This document shows, one piece after another, positions 9,398 through 17,637 of a stretch of 64,000 nucleotides of DNA; the stretch's first letter is position 1, and every line of letters begins with the position of its first letter. The notes under the pieces were generated by a model. The model was not told where the DNA came from. It saw only the letters and a list, made by a program, of their open reading frames with translations, and ran no database searches. The stretch is from Sulfurimonas lithotrophica (lineage in GTDB: Bacteria > Campylobacterota > Campylobacteria > Campylobacterales > Sulfurimonadaceae), in the NCBI RefSeq assembly GCF_009258225.1, contig NZ_CP043617.1:1860001-1924000 (forward strand), in the 5' to 3' direction. Both the position numbers and the translations under genes were made by a program.

Positions 9398-9521
9398 TAT
9401 TTTGCTCCACTTTTGCATCTTCGGCATCTAAAATTGCCATACCGCTCATTATAAGGTATGTTGCCAAACCAAAACCTATAGCTATAAGTGTAATTCTTTT
9501 TATTTTTTCAATTTTACTCAT
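9387..9521 (-). CDS. Small single-span membrane protein, 44 residues
   Basis: The frame encodes MSKIEKIKRITLIAIGFGLA and onward: a basic N-terminus, one hydrophobic segment at about residues 10-31, and a polar tail ending EQNITK. The charge pattern is typical of a real small membrane protein, and the stop overlaps the 3' end of aguA by 11 nt in a convergent arrangement. No strong ribosome site is visible, so existence is only moderately supported. I do not recognise a family. Confidence 0.5.
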   Translation of the reverse strand: MSKIEKIKRITLIAIGFGLATYLIMSGMAILDAEDAKVEQNITK

Positions 9522-9622
9522 GGCAAAATTCTACCAAAATATTTTTAAAATCTTGACTTAAATTAACACTTTTTTAACATTTTTTTTATAAACTGAGCTC
9601 ATAATAATTTTAAGGAAAATTT

Positions 9623-11647
9623 ATGAAAAAAATCATCCCTTTATCACTAATAGCTCTTAGTTTACTAGGTGCTGAGGAGACAGAATTACAAAGTATCAAT
9701 GTTGAATCGACATATATTACCGAAGTTGCAAAAAAAGCTCAAACTTCAGCAGATTTGGCAGATGCTTTAAGTTCAAAAGTACCTTCAGTTGATATGAGTC
9801 GTCGTTCGGGTATTGCAAACGATATTTTAATTCGCGGACAAAAAAGAGACAATATTTCTATTGAAGTTGACGGAACAAAAGTATGTGGAGCTTGTCCAAA
9901 TAGAATGGATCCGCCTGTATCACATATTTTAGCTTCTCAAATAGAAGATATAGAGGTTATTGAAGGTCCATATGATGTTGAAACATTTGGAACTATGAGC
10001 GGTGGACTAAAAATCAAAACAAAAAAACCAGTTGCCAAAACAAAAGCTGAACTAAATTTTGGTTTTGGTGCATGGGGTTATAATAAAATCGGTGCGACCG
10101 TAAGTGGCGGAAACGACAAAGTTCGTGTACTTGTAAGTGGTTCACATGAGAATTCAGAACAATATAAAGACGGTAACGGTAACACTTTAGCCGAGCAAGT
10201 AAAAAATTATGCAACAATAAACCCTACACTGGCAGGAAGCAAATATCAAACAGTATATGAAAATATGGATGCATATACTAAAAAAAGTTTAATGACGAAA
10301 ATATTTATCAATCCATTACAAAATCATGAAATAAGACTTGGATATACGGCGAACAGAAGTGATAATGTTTTATATCCTAATTCTAAAATGGATGCTATTT
10401 TTGATGACTCGGATATTTATAATGTTGAATATGAGATAAACAATATCTCCGATTTATATAAAGATGTAAGACTACAATATTACTCTTCAAAAGTAACTCA
10501 CCCAATGTCTACAGAGTATAGAGTATCTGGAGCAAGTGCAGAAATGGTTAGTAGTCTTGTTTCAAAGATGGAAGGTTTGAAACTTATAAATACTTTTGAT
10601 TTAGATAAAACAAATATAGATATAGGTTTGGACGGTAGCAAAAGAACTTGGGACGGACAATATTACAAAAATGACGTTATGATAGTCGATAGTGCTACAA
10701 AATCTAGTACAAGTATTGATAACGCTGTTACGGAAAATATGGCTATATTTACAAAAGTTGAAAAAAAACTAGGAGATTTTGATCTTAAATTAGGAGCTAG
10801 ATACGATTCAACTGATATAGAAAACGATGACCTAACTCAAAGAGCAAATGATTATACCGGTTTTAATGCACATATATTTGCAACATATAATATTAATCCT
10901 GAAAATAAGGTATTTTTAGGTATCGGTCAAGCTAAACGTGTACCAGATGCAAGAGAGCTATATTTTAAACAGAATGCACCTTTACCTGCACCTGCGGGAA
11001 GAATTAAAGTTACCGGTACAGATACTTTAGAACAAACAACAAACAAACAAATTGACTTAGGTTATCAAATCCAATCTGAAAATTTTGAATTTAAACTCAA
11101 AGCTTTCTACTCGATGCTTAATGATTATATTTACTATAATAAAGACTTAGCTAATAATAACTTCGTAAATATTGATGCTACTATATACGGTATGGAAGTA
11201 ACTTCTACTTATTACGCTTCAGATGCATTAAGCGTTGATGCTAGTCTTGCTTACAAAGTGGGAGAAAAAGATAAAGCGCTTATTGGACAGACAGATACAG
11301 ATTTAGCCGATATCGCTCCGCTTCGCGGAACTTTAGCGCTTAACTATGAGTATGCAGCAGATAGTGTAGTAAAACTTGAAGTGCAAGCTAGCGATAGATG
11401 GGATAATTATGATTCCGACAACGGTGAACAAGAATTAGCAGGTTGGGCTACTGCAAATTTCAAAATAAAACATGCAGTTAATAAGAAATTTGATTTTTCA
11501 TTTGGTGTAAATAATATTACAGATGCTACGTATGCAGCAAGTAATACTTATGTGGACTTAATTTTATTAACAAGCGGTTCAACGAACGTTATGCTTCTTA
11601 ATGAACCGGGTCGTTATGTTTATACAAATATGGACTTTAAATTCTAA
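9623..11647 (+). CDS. TonB-dependent receptor, OprC/NosA-like copper type
   Basis: A 674-residue outer-membrane receptor with a signal peptide (MKKIIPLSLIALSLLGA), a plug domain at about 35-135 (LIRGQKRDNISIEVDG) and a beta-barrel ending in an aromatic residue. The plug has C91-P-N-R-M95 and the barrel has H293-P-M295. These match the CxxxM and HxM copper ligands known from Pseudomonas OprC, so I infer copper uptake. OprC and NosA import copper; NosA supplies nitrous oxide reductase. An AAGGAAAA ribosome site precedes the ATG. A siderophore receptor is the alternative, but the copper ligands argue against it. Confidence 0.88.
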   Translation: MKKIIPLSLIALSLLGAEETELQSINVESTYITEVAKKAQTSADLADALSSKVPSVDMSRRSGIANDILIRGQKRDNISIEVDGTKVCGACPNRMDPPVSHILASQIEDIEVIEGPYDVETFGTMSGGLKIKTKKPVAKTKAELNFGFGAWGYNKIGATVSGGNDKVRVLVSGSHENSEQYKDGNGNTLAEQVKNYATINPTLAGSKYQTVYENMDAYTKKSLMTKIFINPLQNHEIRLGYTANRSDNVLYPNSKMDAIFDDSDIYNVEYEINNISDLYKDVRLQYYSSKVTHPMSTEYRVSGASAEMVSSLVSKMEGLKLINTFDLDKTNIDIGLDGSKRTWDGQYYKNDVMIVDSATKSSTSIDNAVTENMAIFTKVEKKLGDFDLKLGARYDSTDIENDDLTQRANDYTGFNAHIFATYNINPENKVFLGIGQAKRVPDARELYFKQNAPLPAPAGRIKVTGTDTLEQTTNKQIDLGYQIQSENFEFKLKAFYSMLNDYIYYNKDLANNNFVNIDATIYGMEVTSTYYASDALSVDASLAYKVGEKDKALIGQTDTDLADIAPLRGTLALNYEYAADSVVKLEVQASDRWDNYDSDNGEQELAGWATANFKIKHAVNKKFDFSFGVNNITDATYAASNTYVDLILLTSGSTNVMLLNEPGRYVYTNMDFKF

Positions 11648-11674
11648 AATTTTTTCATAAAACTTTCTTCCTGT

Positions 11675-11700
11675 GCCAACCTTTACGGTTGGCTTCTTTA
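11675..11700 (+). terminator. Terminator after the TonB receptor
   Basis: A 7-bp perfect stem (GCCAACC/GGTTGGC) with a 5-nt loop is followed by TTCTTT. It lies about 28 nt past the receptor stop and before ispG. The U-tract is weak, so efficiency is uncertain. Confidence 0.6.
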
Positions 11701-11757
11701 ACAAAATATTCACAATACAAAAGCCTCTTATTATCTAAAAAAAGATAAAATCTTTTT

Positions 11758-12825
11758 ATGATAAACAGAGTACCAACTAAAAAAATATATGTCGGAGATG
11801 TAGCCGTAGGCGGAGATGCACCTATAAGCGTACAGTCTATGACATATTCACGTACACGCGATGTCAAACATACGGTTGAGCAGATAAACCGCTTGCATTT
11901 TGCAGGTTGTGACATAGTCCGTTGTGCAGTCCCCGACATGGAAGATGCACTGGCACTTAAAGAGATAAAAGAACAAATATCTCTTCCTCTTGTTGCAGAT
12001 ATACACTTTAACCACAAACTAGCTCTTGTAGCTGCCGAGGTTGTTGACTGCATCCGTATAAATCCGGGAAATATCGGAAGCAAAGAAAAAGTTGCAGAAG
12101 TCGTAAAAGCCTGTAAAGAACGTAATCTTCCTATTCGCATCGGAGTAAATTCGGGAAGTCTGGAGAAACAGTTCGATGCTAAGTACGGTCAAACCGCCGA
12201 GGGTATGGTCGCATCTGCCGAATACAATATCAAATACCTTGAAGACTTGGGATTTGAAGATATAAAGGTCTCTTTAAAAGCGAGTGATGTTGAACGTACG
12301 GTAGCTGCATACAGAATGTTACGTCCAAAAAACAACTACCCTTTTCATTTGGGTGTTACAGAAGCCGGAACTCTGTTTCATGCTACGGTTAAAAGCTCCA
12401 TCGGTCTTGGTACACTTTTACTTGATGGCATCGGCGATACTATGCGTGTAAGTATTACGGGTGAACTCGAAGAAGAGATAAACGTAGCACGTGCGATTTT
12501 AAAAGACAGCGGTGCCGCAAAAGACGGACTAAATATCATCTCTTGTCCTACTTGCGGTCGTATCGAAGCAGACCTTGTATCTGCGGTAAGTGAGATTGAA
12601 AAACGTACCAAACATATAACAGCACCTTTAAATGTATCGGTAATGGGATGTGTTGTAAATGCCATAGGCGAAGCTGCTCATGCGGATGTCGCCATAGCAT
12701 ACGGAAAAGGTAAAGGTCTGGTTATGGTTAAAGGTGAAGTTGTTGCAAACTTGGATGAAAAAGACTTGGTAGATAAATTTGTACATGAAGTTGAAGAGAT
12801 GGCAAAAAAGGAAAAAGATAACTAA
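11758..12825 (+). CDS. ispG: 4-hydroxy-3-methylbut-2-enyl diphosphate synthase
   Basis: IspG (GcpE) is the [4Fe-4S] enzyme that reductively opens methylerythritol cyclodiphosphate in the MEP isoprenoid pathway. The 355-residue protein starts with the TIM-barrel motif [15 protein letters not shown] and carries the cluster ligands SCPTCGR and GCVVNAIGE near the C-terminus, with no insertion domain, as usual for bacteria. Its stop overlaps the dnaB ATG by one base (TAATG). Confidence 0.97.
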   Translation: MINRVPTKKIYVGDVAVGGDAPISVQSMTYSRTRDVKHTVEQINRLHFAGCDIVRCAVPDMEDALALKEIKEQISLPLVADIHFNHKLALVAAEVVDCIRINPGNIGSKEKVAEVVKACKERNLPIRIGVNSGSLEKQFDAKYGQTAEGMVASAEYNIKYLEDLGFEDIKVSLKASDVERTVAAYRMLRPKNNYPFHLGVTEAGTLFHATVKSSIGLGTLLLDGIGDTMRVSITGELEEEINVARAILKDSGAAKDGLNIISCPTCGRIEADLVSAVSEIEKRTKHITAPLNVSVMGCVVNAIGEAAHADVAIAYGKGKGLVMVKGEVVANLDEKDLVDKFVHEVEEMAKKEKDN

Positions 12826-14291
12826 TGCAAGAAAACCTATATAACCTAGCATTTGAGAGAAGTATTTTAAGTTCTATAGTATTTGAACCTGCTCAGTTTG
12901 ACGAGTTAAGTACGGCTTTAAACGTAGATGACTTTTATCTTCCTGCTCATCAAGATATATTTAACGCTATGATGAAGCTTTTGCAAAAAGACCAACCTAT
13001 AGATGAAGAGTTTATAAAAAAAGAGCTCGTGAGCATAAAAAAATTTGATGAACAAGTTATGCTTGAAATTCTTTCAGCCAATCCTATATCAAATACAAAA
13101 GCTTATGTTGAGGAGATAAAAGACAAATCTTTAAAACGTCATCTTTTAACCCTGACAACCGAAATTAAACGCGTAACCGTCGAAGAAGAACTTCCAAGTG
13201 CAGAAGTTATAGATATAGTCGAGAAAAAACTCTACGACATAACCCAAGACAATCAAACATCAGACTTTAAAGACTCTCCACAGATGACCTTTGATACTAT
13301 GGAGTATATCAAAGAGATGAAAGCACGTGGAAATTCTGTGCTGGTTGGCGTAGATACGGGCTTTAATGAACTTAACAAGATGACTACCGGTTTTGGTAAA
13401 GGGGATCTTGTTATTATCGCAGCACGTCCTGCGATGGGAAAAACATCTTTTGTTTTAAATACTGTTAACTCTATAATCTCTCAAGGAAAAGGTGTGGCTT
13501 TTTTCTCGCTTGAAATGCCTGCTGAACAGTTGATGCTAAGACTTCTTTCTATTCAAACCTCTATACCTCTTCAAAAACTTCGTGTCGGAGATATGAGTGA
13601 CGATCAGTGGACGAGTCTGGGCGGAGCGATAGATAAGATGAACTCTGCCAAGCTTTTTGTTGATGACCAAGGTAGTATAAACATTAATCAGCTTCGCTCA
13701 AAACTGCGTAAACTAAAAAATCAACATCCGGAGATTGAGATAGCTGTAATTGACTACTTACAGATTATGCAGGGTATCGGAAATCAGGATAGACACCTTC
13801 AGGTATCTGAAATATCCCGTGGACTTAAAATGCTTGCACGTGAGTTAAATATACCTATAGTTGCGCTATCACAGCTTAACCGTGGACTTGAAGCCCGTAA
13901 CGATAAACGTCCGATGCTAAGCGATATTCGTGAGTCCGGTTCTATAGAGCAGGATGCAGATATTATCCTTTTTGTTTACCGTGATGACGTTTATCTTTAC
14001 AAAGAGGAAAAAGAGCGTGAAAAAGCTGCTAAAGCAGAAGGTAAAGAGTTTATACCTACCTATATTGAAAAAGAGGAAGAAGACGCAGAAATCATCATAG
14101 GTAAACAGCGTAACGGTCCAACGGGTCACGTTAAACTCGTGTTTCAGAAAAAACTTACCCGCTTTGTCGAACCTCATCCAAGAGTTATCGAGACATCGTA
14201 TGAGAGTATTGATACAAAATCAGCCAATATGGAAGTTGGAAATACGCCTGAACCTTCATCTAACGATACGGTATCGATGCCGACACTTTAG
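12825..14291 (+). CDS. dnaB: Replicative DNA helicase DnaB
   Basis: The hexameric 5'-3' helicase of the replication fork. The 488-residue protein has the N-terminal helical domain (about 5-105), a linker, and a RecA-like domain with Walker A ARPAMGKTSF, FSLEMP (H1a), Walker B AVIDYLQIM, ALSQLNRG and DIRESGSIEQDADI. No intein is seen. The C-terminus carries an extra acidic tail of about 30 residues. It is coupled to ispG upstream, and comEC starts on the next base after its stop; dnaB-comEC is a known Helicobacter gene pair. Confidence 0.97.
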   Translation: MQENLYNLAFERSILSSIVFEPAQFDELSTALNVDDFYLPAHQDIFNAMMKLLQKDQPIDEEFIKKELVSIKKFDEQVMLEILSANPISNTKAYVEEIKDKSLKRHLLTLTTEIKRVTVEEELPSAEVIDIVEKKLYDITQDNQTSDFKDSPQMTFDTMEYIKEMKARGNSVLVGVDTGFNELNKMTTGFGKGDLVIIAARPAMGKTSFVLNTVNSIISQGKGVAFFSLEMPAEQLMLRLLSIQTSIPLQKLRVGDMSDDQWTSLGGAIDKMNSAKLFVDDQGSININQLRSKLRKLKNQHPEIEIAVIDYLQIMQGIGNQDRHLQVSEISRGLKMLARELNIPIVALSQLNRGLEARNDKRPMLSDIRESGSIEQDADIILFVYRDDVYLYKEEKEREKAAKAEGKEFIPTYIEKEEEDAEIIIGKQRNGPTGHVKLVFQKKLTRFVEPHPRVIETSYESIDTKSANMEVGNTPEPSSNDTVSMPTL

Positions 14292-15566
14292 ATGCAACTT
14301 CAAAGGCTGGAACTCTTTAGCACAAAAAAAGAGTTTCTAAGCTTTTTGGGCATCTGTTTATTTATACTTTTTTATGCACTACTTATAGAATATAACAACT
14401 ACAAAAACCTCACCCGTTTTAACACTGCACTTGTAGATGCCGTAGTTTCAAAACAATATACAAAAACAAAACTTACAAAGAACGGGAAGAGAAAAACATA
14501 TCAAGTTTTAAAACTAAAAGCAGATAAAGGCTTTTCTTTTTACACCTCTGCAAAAAAAGATTTTCAAAATGTAAAAGATAAAAAGTTAAACCTTGAGATA
14601 TACACATCAAAAATAAGTTTTTATGAGTATTTAACATCATTTTATGCCTACAGCAGAATTAAAAATGTAGATGAAAAAATCTCTATAAAAGAAAGACTAA
14701 ACGACTTTATATCCAAAGAACATACAGATTCAAATATAGCATCTATCTATAAAGCTTTATATACTGCTACACCTTTAAACTCAGACTTACAAACAAGTTT
14801 TTCAAACCTTGGAATATCCCATCTTTTGGCTATATCAGGTTTTCACCTTGGAGTGTTGGCTAGTGTTTTATTTTTTATGTTTAAGTTGCCATATAAATTT
14901 TTGCAACAAAGATATTTTCCATACAGAAGCTATAAAGTAGATTCATTTATTTTTATATCTATAACTCTTTTAGCGTATCTATTGTTTTTAGACTCTCCGC
15001 CTTCACTTTTACGGGCATTCACTATGCTTATTTTAGGCTTTGTTTTATATGACAGGGGATACAAAATAATATCTATGCAGACACTGCTTTTAACAGTGAT
15101 GATACTATTATCATTCTCTCCGAGATTATTTTTTAGTATCGGATTTTGGCTTAGTGTATCGGGAGTGTTTTATATATTTTTATTTTTGATTCATTTCAAG
15201 CATCTAAGCAAGTTTTGGCAGTTTGTTTTAGTACCTTTTTGGGTTTACTTTATGATGATTCCATTTTCCGTAGTTATATTTGGCAACTTTAGCATCTACC
15301 ATCCACTCTCAATACTATGGACGACTTTATTTACACTTTTTTATCCTCTTAGCATCTTAGGGCATCTGATAGGACAAGGGGATATATTTGACTCAATTCT
15401 CAGTAGTTTTTTAAGTCTATCTAGTGCAGGTTACATCGTAAATATCGGTCTTATCTACTTAGTTTTGCATATATTTCTATCGATTGTTGGCACTGTTAAA
15501 AAACCGATACTTATATTTTTACTCATAGAATCTTTGCTTATTTTTTTGTACTCTCTTTTAAAGTAG
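14292..15566 (+). CDS. comEC: ComEC/Rec2 competence protein, short form
   Basis: This membrane protein carries transforming DNA across the inner membrane. The 424-residue sequence has an N-terminal soluble domain between membrane segments and then the Competence domain with the signature LGISHLLAISGFHLG and LLRAFTM. It ends after the transmembrane core and lacks the C-terminal metallo-beta-lactamase domain of Bacillus ComEC, as in Helicobacter and Campylobacter. It follows dnaB with no gap. The 3' end overlaps the convergent Crp gene by 9 nt. Confidence 0.9.
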   Translation: MQLQRLELFSTKKEFLSFLGICLFILFYALLIEYNNYKNLTRFNTALVDAVVSKQYTKTKLTKNGKRKTYQVLKLKADKGFSFYTSAKKDFQNVKDKKLNLEIYTSKISFYEYLTSFYAYSRIKNVDEKISIKERLNDFISKEHTDSNIASIYKALYTATPLNSDLQTSFSNLGISHLLAISGFHLGVLASVLFFMFKLPYKFLQQRYFPYRSYKVDSFIFISITLLAYLLFLDSPPSLLRAFTMLILGFVLYDRGYKIISMQTLLLTVMILLSFSPRLFFSIGFWLSVSGVFYIFLFLIHFKHLSKFWQFVLVPFWVYFMMIPFSVVIFGNFSIYHPLSILWTTLFTLFYPLSILGHLIGQGDIFDSILSSFLSLSSAGYIVNIGLIYLVLHIFLSIVGTVKKPILIFLLIESLLIFLYSLLK

Positions 15567-16175
15567 CGTTATATAACCGCGGGAGAGTTTTATGTTGCCT
15601 GATTTTTCAAGCTTTTTTAGGTTTCTGCTGATTGCTTCTCTTGAAACACCCAAAATATTCGCTATTTTTTCGTGCGTGATTTTTATTGTATTTTTTCCTT
15701 GGACATAAAGCCAGTTTAACAACCTTTGATCTAACTGGTCAAACTTTATAGATTTTATTAAATCCATAACTATTCCAAGTCTCTCTCCACATAATTCTAT
15801 TTTAAAATCTCTGTAATTTTGGGAGTTATTTATTAACCATAAAATATTATCTTTTGGAATCAACCAACCCTCGATGGACTCATCTACAACAGCTGATGCT
15901 AAAGTCGGAGTTTGGGTAACCGTACTAAAAGTATTAACCAGACATTGTTCCCCTGCAGATATATAATAAAGCGTGATTTCACCTTTACCTATATTTTCCG
16001 GAGTAATATATACTTTTACTTTGCCATGTTTTAAAAACAATATGTCTTGGTTAACATCCCCTTCATAGTAAAGCTGAGAACCTATCGGAAGAGAGATATA
16101 CTTAGAACTTTGCTCGATTCTTTCTCTATCTTCTGCTTTGATATCATTAAAAAATTCATACTCAAATAAATCCAT
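15558..16175 (-). CDS. Crp/Fnr-family transcription regulator
   Basis: A 205-residue regulator with a cyclic-nucleotide-binding-type beta-roll (about 5-120), a dimerisation helix, and a C-terminal HTH (about 165-195). The recognition helix reads SREAISRNLKKLEK and keeps R-E-x3-R at the positions that read TGTGA half-sites in E. coli CRP. No N-terminal Cys cluster is present, so it is not an FNR-type Fe-S sensor, and its ligand is unknown. TAGGAG precedes the ATG. It lies 51 nt after the DsrE gene on the same strand. Palindromes of the type TGTGA-N6-TCACA upstream of nearby genes are its likely operators. Confidence 0.9.
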   Translation of the reverse strand: MDLFEYEFFNDIKAEDRERIEQSSKYISLPIGSQLYYEGDVNQDILFLKHGKVKVYITPENIGKGEITLYYISAGEQCLVNTFSTVTQTPTLASAVVDESIEGWLIPKDNILWLINNSQNYRDFKIELCGERLGIVMDLIKSIKFDQLDQRLLNWLYVQGKNTIKITHEKIANILGVSREAISRNLKKLEKSGNIKLSRGYITLL

Positions 16176-16194
16176 CTTGTTTTACTCCTACATA

Positions 16195-16218
16195 GGTTAA
16201 ACCAAAATCGGTTTAACC
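16195..16218 (-). terminator. Perfect hairpin between the dsrE-like and crp-like genes
   Basis: GGTTAAACC and GGTTTAACC form a perfect 9-bp stem with a 6-nt loop. In the minus direction it is followed within a few bases by the ribosome site of the Crp-type gene and not by a U-tract. It is better read as a partial terminator or RNA stability element that lowers regulator expression relative to the DsrE gene. Confidence 0.5.
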
Positions 16219-16226
16219 TTATTTTA

Positions 16227-16658
16227 CTAAAAAGACAATGTTTGTGTATTTGGTGCAAACAGAGCACCGTATGCTTGTTCACCGCCTATTATTTTAACAC
16301 CTTTTACGACATCTTTAGCTTTTACCTCTTGAAATTTTGCATTCATACCGCATACTACAACTGCTCCGCCTTTTTTTACTAAAGAGCTCAACATATCTTT
16401 TATAGAAGTATTAGTCGGTCCGAATTTTTCTTGGTTACCGTTTTTAAGAGCATACTTAACACTGTTTGAGTTAATAAACACTACCGTTTTCACACCTGCA
16501 TCTTGCATAGCGTTTGCAATAGCCACACCGCTACCGCTTGCTTTAAAATTACCCGATGAGAGTGAGATTAAAAGACGTTTAGATTCGTCCGCCTGTAAGT
16601 TAAAAGCTAAAAGCATTGTTATAAACATTGCACCTATAAGTTTACTTATATTATTCAT
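16227..16658 (-). CDS. Secreted DsrE-family protein
   Basis: The 143-residue protein has a Sec signal peptide (residues 1-23, ...AFNLQA) followed by a DsrE/DsrF-like alpha/beta domain with C103 in VVVCGMNAKF, the position of the sulfur-carrying cysteine in this fold. A periplasmic DsrE protein suggests handling of reduced sulfur or persulfide, but this is inference. An AGGAG ribosome site precedes the ATG. A CRP-like palindrome is centred about 64 nt upstream of the start. It is probably cotranscribed with the downstream Crp-type gene. Confidence 0.85.
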   Translation of the reverse strand: MNNISKLIGAMFITMLLAFNLQADESKRLLISLSSGNFKASGSGVAIANAMQDAGVKTVVFINSNSVKYALKNGNQEKFGPTNTSIKDMLSSLVKKGGAVVVCGMNAKFQEVKAKDVVKGVKIIGGEQAYGALFAPNTQTLSF

Positions 16659-16714
16659 TTTTTCTCCTTTATATGAATGTAAGAAGAAGTTTAGAACAAT
16701 GAAAAATATTCTTC

Positions 16715-16730
16715 TGTGACGCCAATCACA
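16715..16730 (-). promoter_or_regulatory. CRP-like operator upstream of the dsrE-like gene
   Basis: The sequence TGTGA-CGCCAA-TCACA is a perfect match to the E. coli CRP consensus half-sites. Its centre lies about 64 nt before the DsrE-family ATG, compatible with a class II activator site near -41.5. An almost identical copy lies at 20207-20222. Confidence 0.7.
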
Positions 16731-16754
16731 ATAATGGATGTTATAACTTATAAA

Positions 16755-17303
16755 TCAACGTTTATAGTAAGCCATAACAGAGCTTTTAGCAATAGTATGC
16801 ATATTTATCATATATCCGACTAAGGCCGGATTCGCATTTTCGTCTAAATTAAGTTTTTCGGTATCAAGTGCATATACGGTTGTAATATAAGCATGTGGAG
16901 CATCACCTTGTGGCGGACAAGCACCTCCAAAACTGTTAGTACCAAAATCAGTTTTACTTTGGATGCTACCCTTTGGAAGTGAATTTAAAGAACTGGCATT
17001 TGTGGAGATTTTTTTAGTATCTTTTGGTATGTTAAAAACAACCCAGTGCCACCACCCACTGCCTGTTGGTGCATCTGGATCATATACGGTTACTGCAAAG
17101 CTTTTCGTACCCTTGGGCGGATTTTTCCAGCTAAGTTCAGGGGAGATATTTTCTCCCGTGCATCCAAAGCCGTTAAAAACTTGACTTGATGATATCTGAC
17201 CTATCATAGAATCACTCTTTAGAGTAAAACCATCGGCAGATAAAGTTTGAGAAAACAACACAGAACTAATCAAAAATACTATTTTAGAAAACCTGGATTT
17301 CAT
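16755..17303 (-). CDS. Secreted YbhB/YbcL-type PEBP protein
   Basis: The 182-residue protein has a signal peptide (residues 1-23) and a phosphatidylethanolamine-binding-protein fold: ISPELSWKNPPKGTKSFAVTVYDPDAP, WWHWVVFNIP, and the ligand-site segment FGGACPPQGDAPHAY. Bacterial PEBP proteins of this type have no settled function. A near-consensus CRP-like site is centred about 67 nt upstream of the start, linking it to the DsrE and cytochrome genes. Confidence 0.9.
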   Translation of the reverse strand: MKSRFSKIVFLISSVLFSQTLSADGFTLKSDSMIGQISSSQVFNGFGCTGENISPELSWKNPPKGTKSFAVTVYDPDAPTGSGWWHWVVFNIPKDTKKISTNASSLNSLPKGSIQSKTDFGTNSFGGACPPQGDAPHAYITTVYALDTEKLNLDENANPALVGYMINMHTIAKSSVMAYYKR

Positions 17304-17362
17304 ATTTTTTCCTTTAAATCACTGTTTTAAATAGATTATACTATGATTTAATTAAAAGATTA

Positions 17363-17378
17363 AGTGACTAAAGTTACA
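17363..17378 (-). promoter_or_regulatory. CRP-like operator upstream of the PEBP gene
   Basis: AGTGA-CTAAAG-TTACA matches the TGTGA-N6-TCACA pattern at 8 of 10 positions. Its centre is about 67 nt from the PEBP ATG, close to the spacing of the two stronger copies. Confidence 0.5.
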
Positions 17379-17451
17379 TCTTCCACACAACAGTTTTGCT
17401 AAAAAACAAATAATCTGCTAAAATTTTAAAATCAAAATTAAAGGAGAGACT

Positions 17452-17538
17452 ATGAAAAGTCGTAATATACATATTTCAAAAACCATGTCAGGCATCCGTT
17501 CTGCAAAAGTTTCTCTCCTCTTATTACACTTACTCTAA
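17452..17538 (+). CDS. Leucine-rich leader peptide of leuA
   Basis: A 28-codon frame with a strong AAGGAGAG ribosome site 3 nt upstream encodes a peptide ending SLLLLHLL; six of the last seven codons are Leu (CTC, CTC, TTA, TTA, CTT-type neighbours excluded, then TTA, CTC around one His). It stops about 100 nt before leuA, and a hairpin with a U-tract lies between. This is the arrangement of a leu operon attenuator, where ribosome stalling at Leu codons when charged tRNA-Leu is scarce prevents terminator formation. Confidence 0.82.
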   Translation: MKSRNIHISKTMSGIRSAKVSLLLLHLL

Positions 17539-17572
17539 TTTTTCACAAATTTTTTTAATTCATATTTAGTTT

Positions 17573-17618
17573 TGCCGTTTTGCGGTGTATCACACACCTA
17601 TAGGCATTTTATTTTTTT
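17573..17618 (+). terminator. Attenuator terminator before leuA
   Basis: An outer stem TGCC/GGCA and an inner stem GGTGT/ACACC, separated by short internal loops, are followed by TTTTATTTTTTT. The element lies between the leader peptide and leuA. GCAAAA within the leader coding region (17503-17508) is complementary to TTTTGC at 17578-17583, overlapping the left side of the terminator, and could act as antiterminator when the ribosome stalls. Confidence 0.75.
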
Positions 17619-17637
17619 ACATTGTTAAGGACAAATT

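Noticed and set aside
9316-9561. Plus-strand 81-codon frame overlapping the end of aguA
   Set aside because: It lies mostly inside aguA in another frame and has an unlikely composition; the minus-strand 44-residue frame explains the gap better.
11655-12140. Minus-strand 161-codon frame over the ispG start
   Set aside because: It is antisense to well-supported ispG coding sequence and has no family resemblance.
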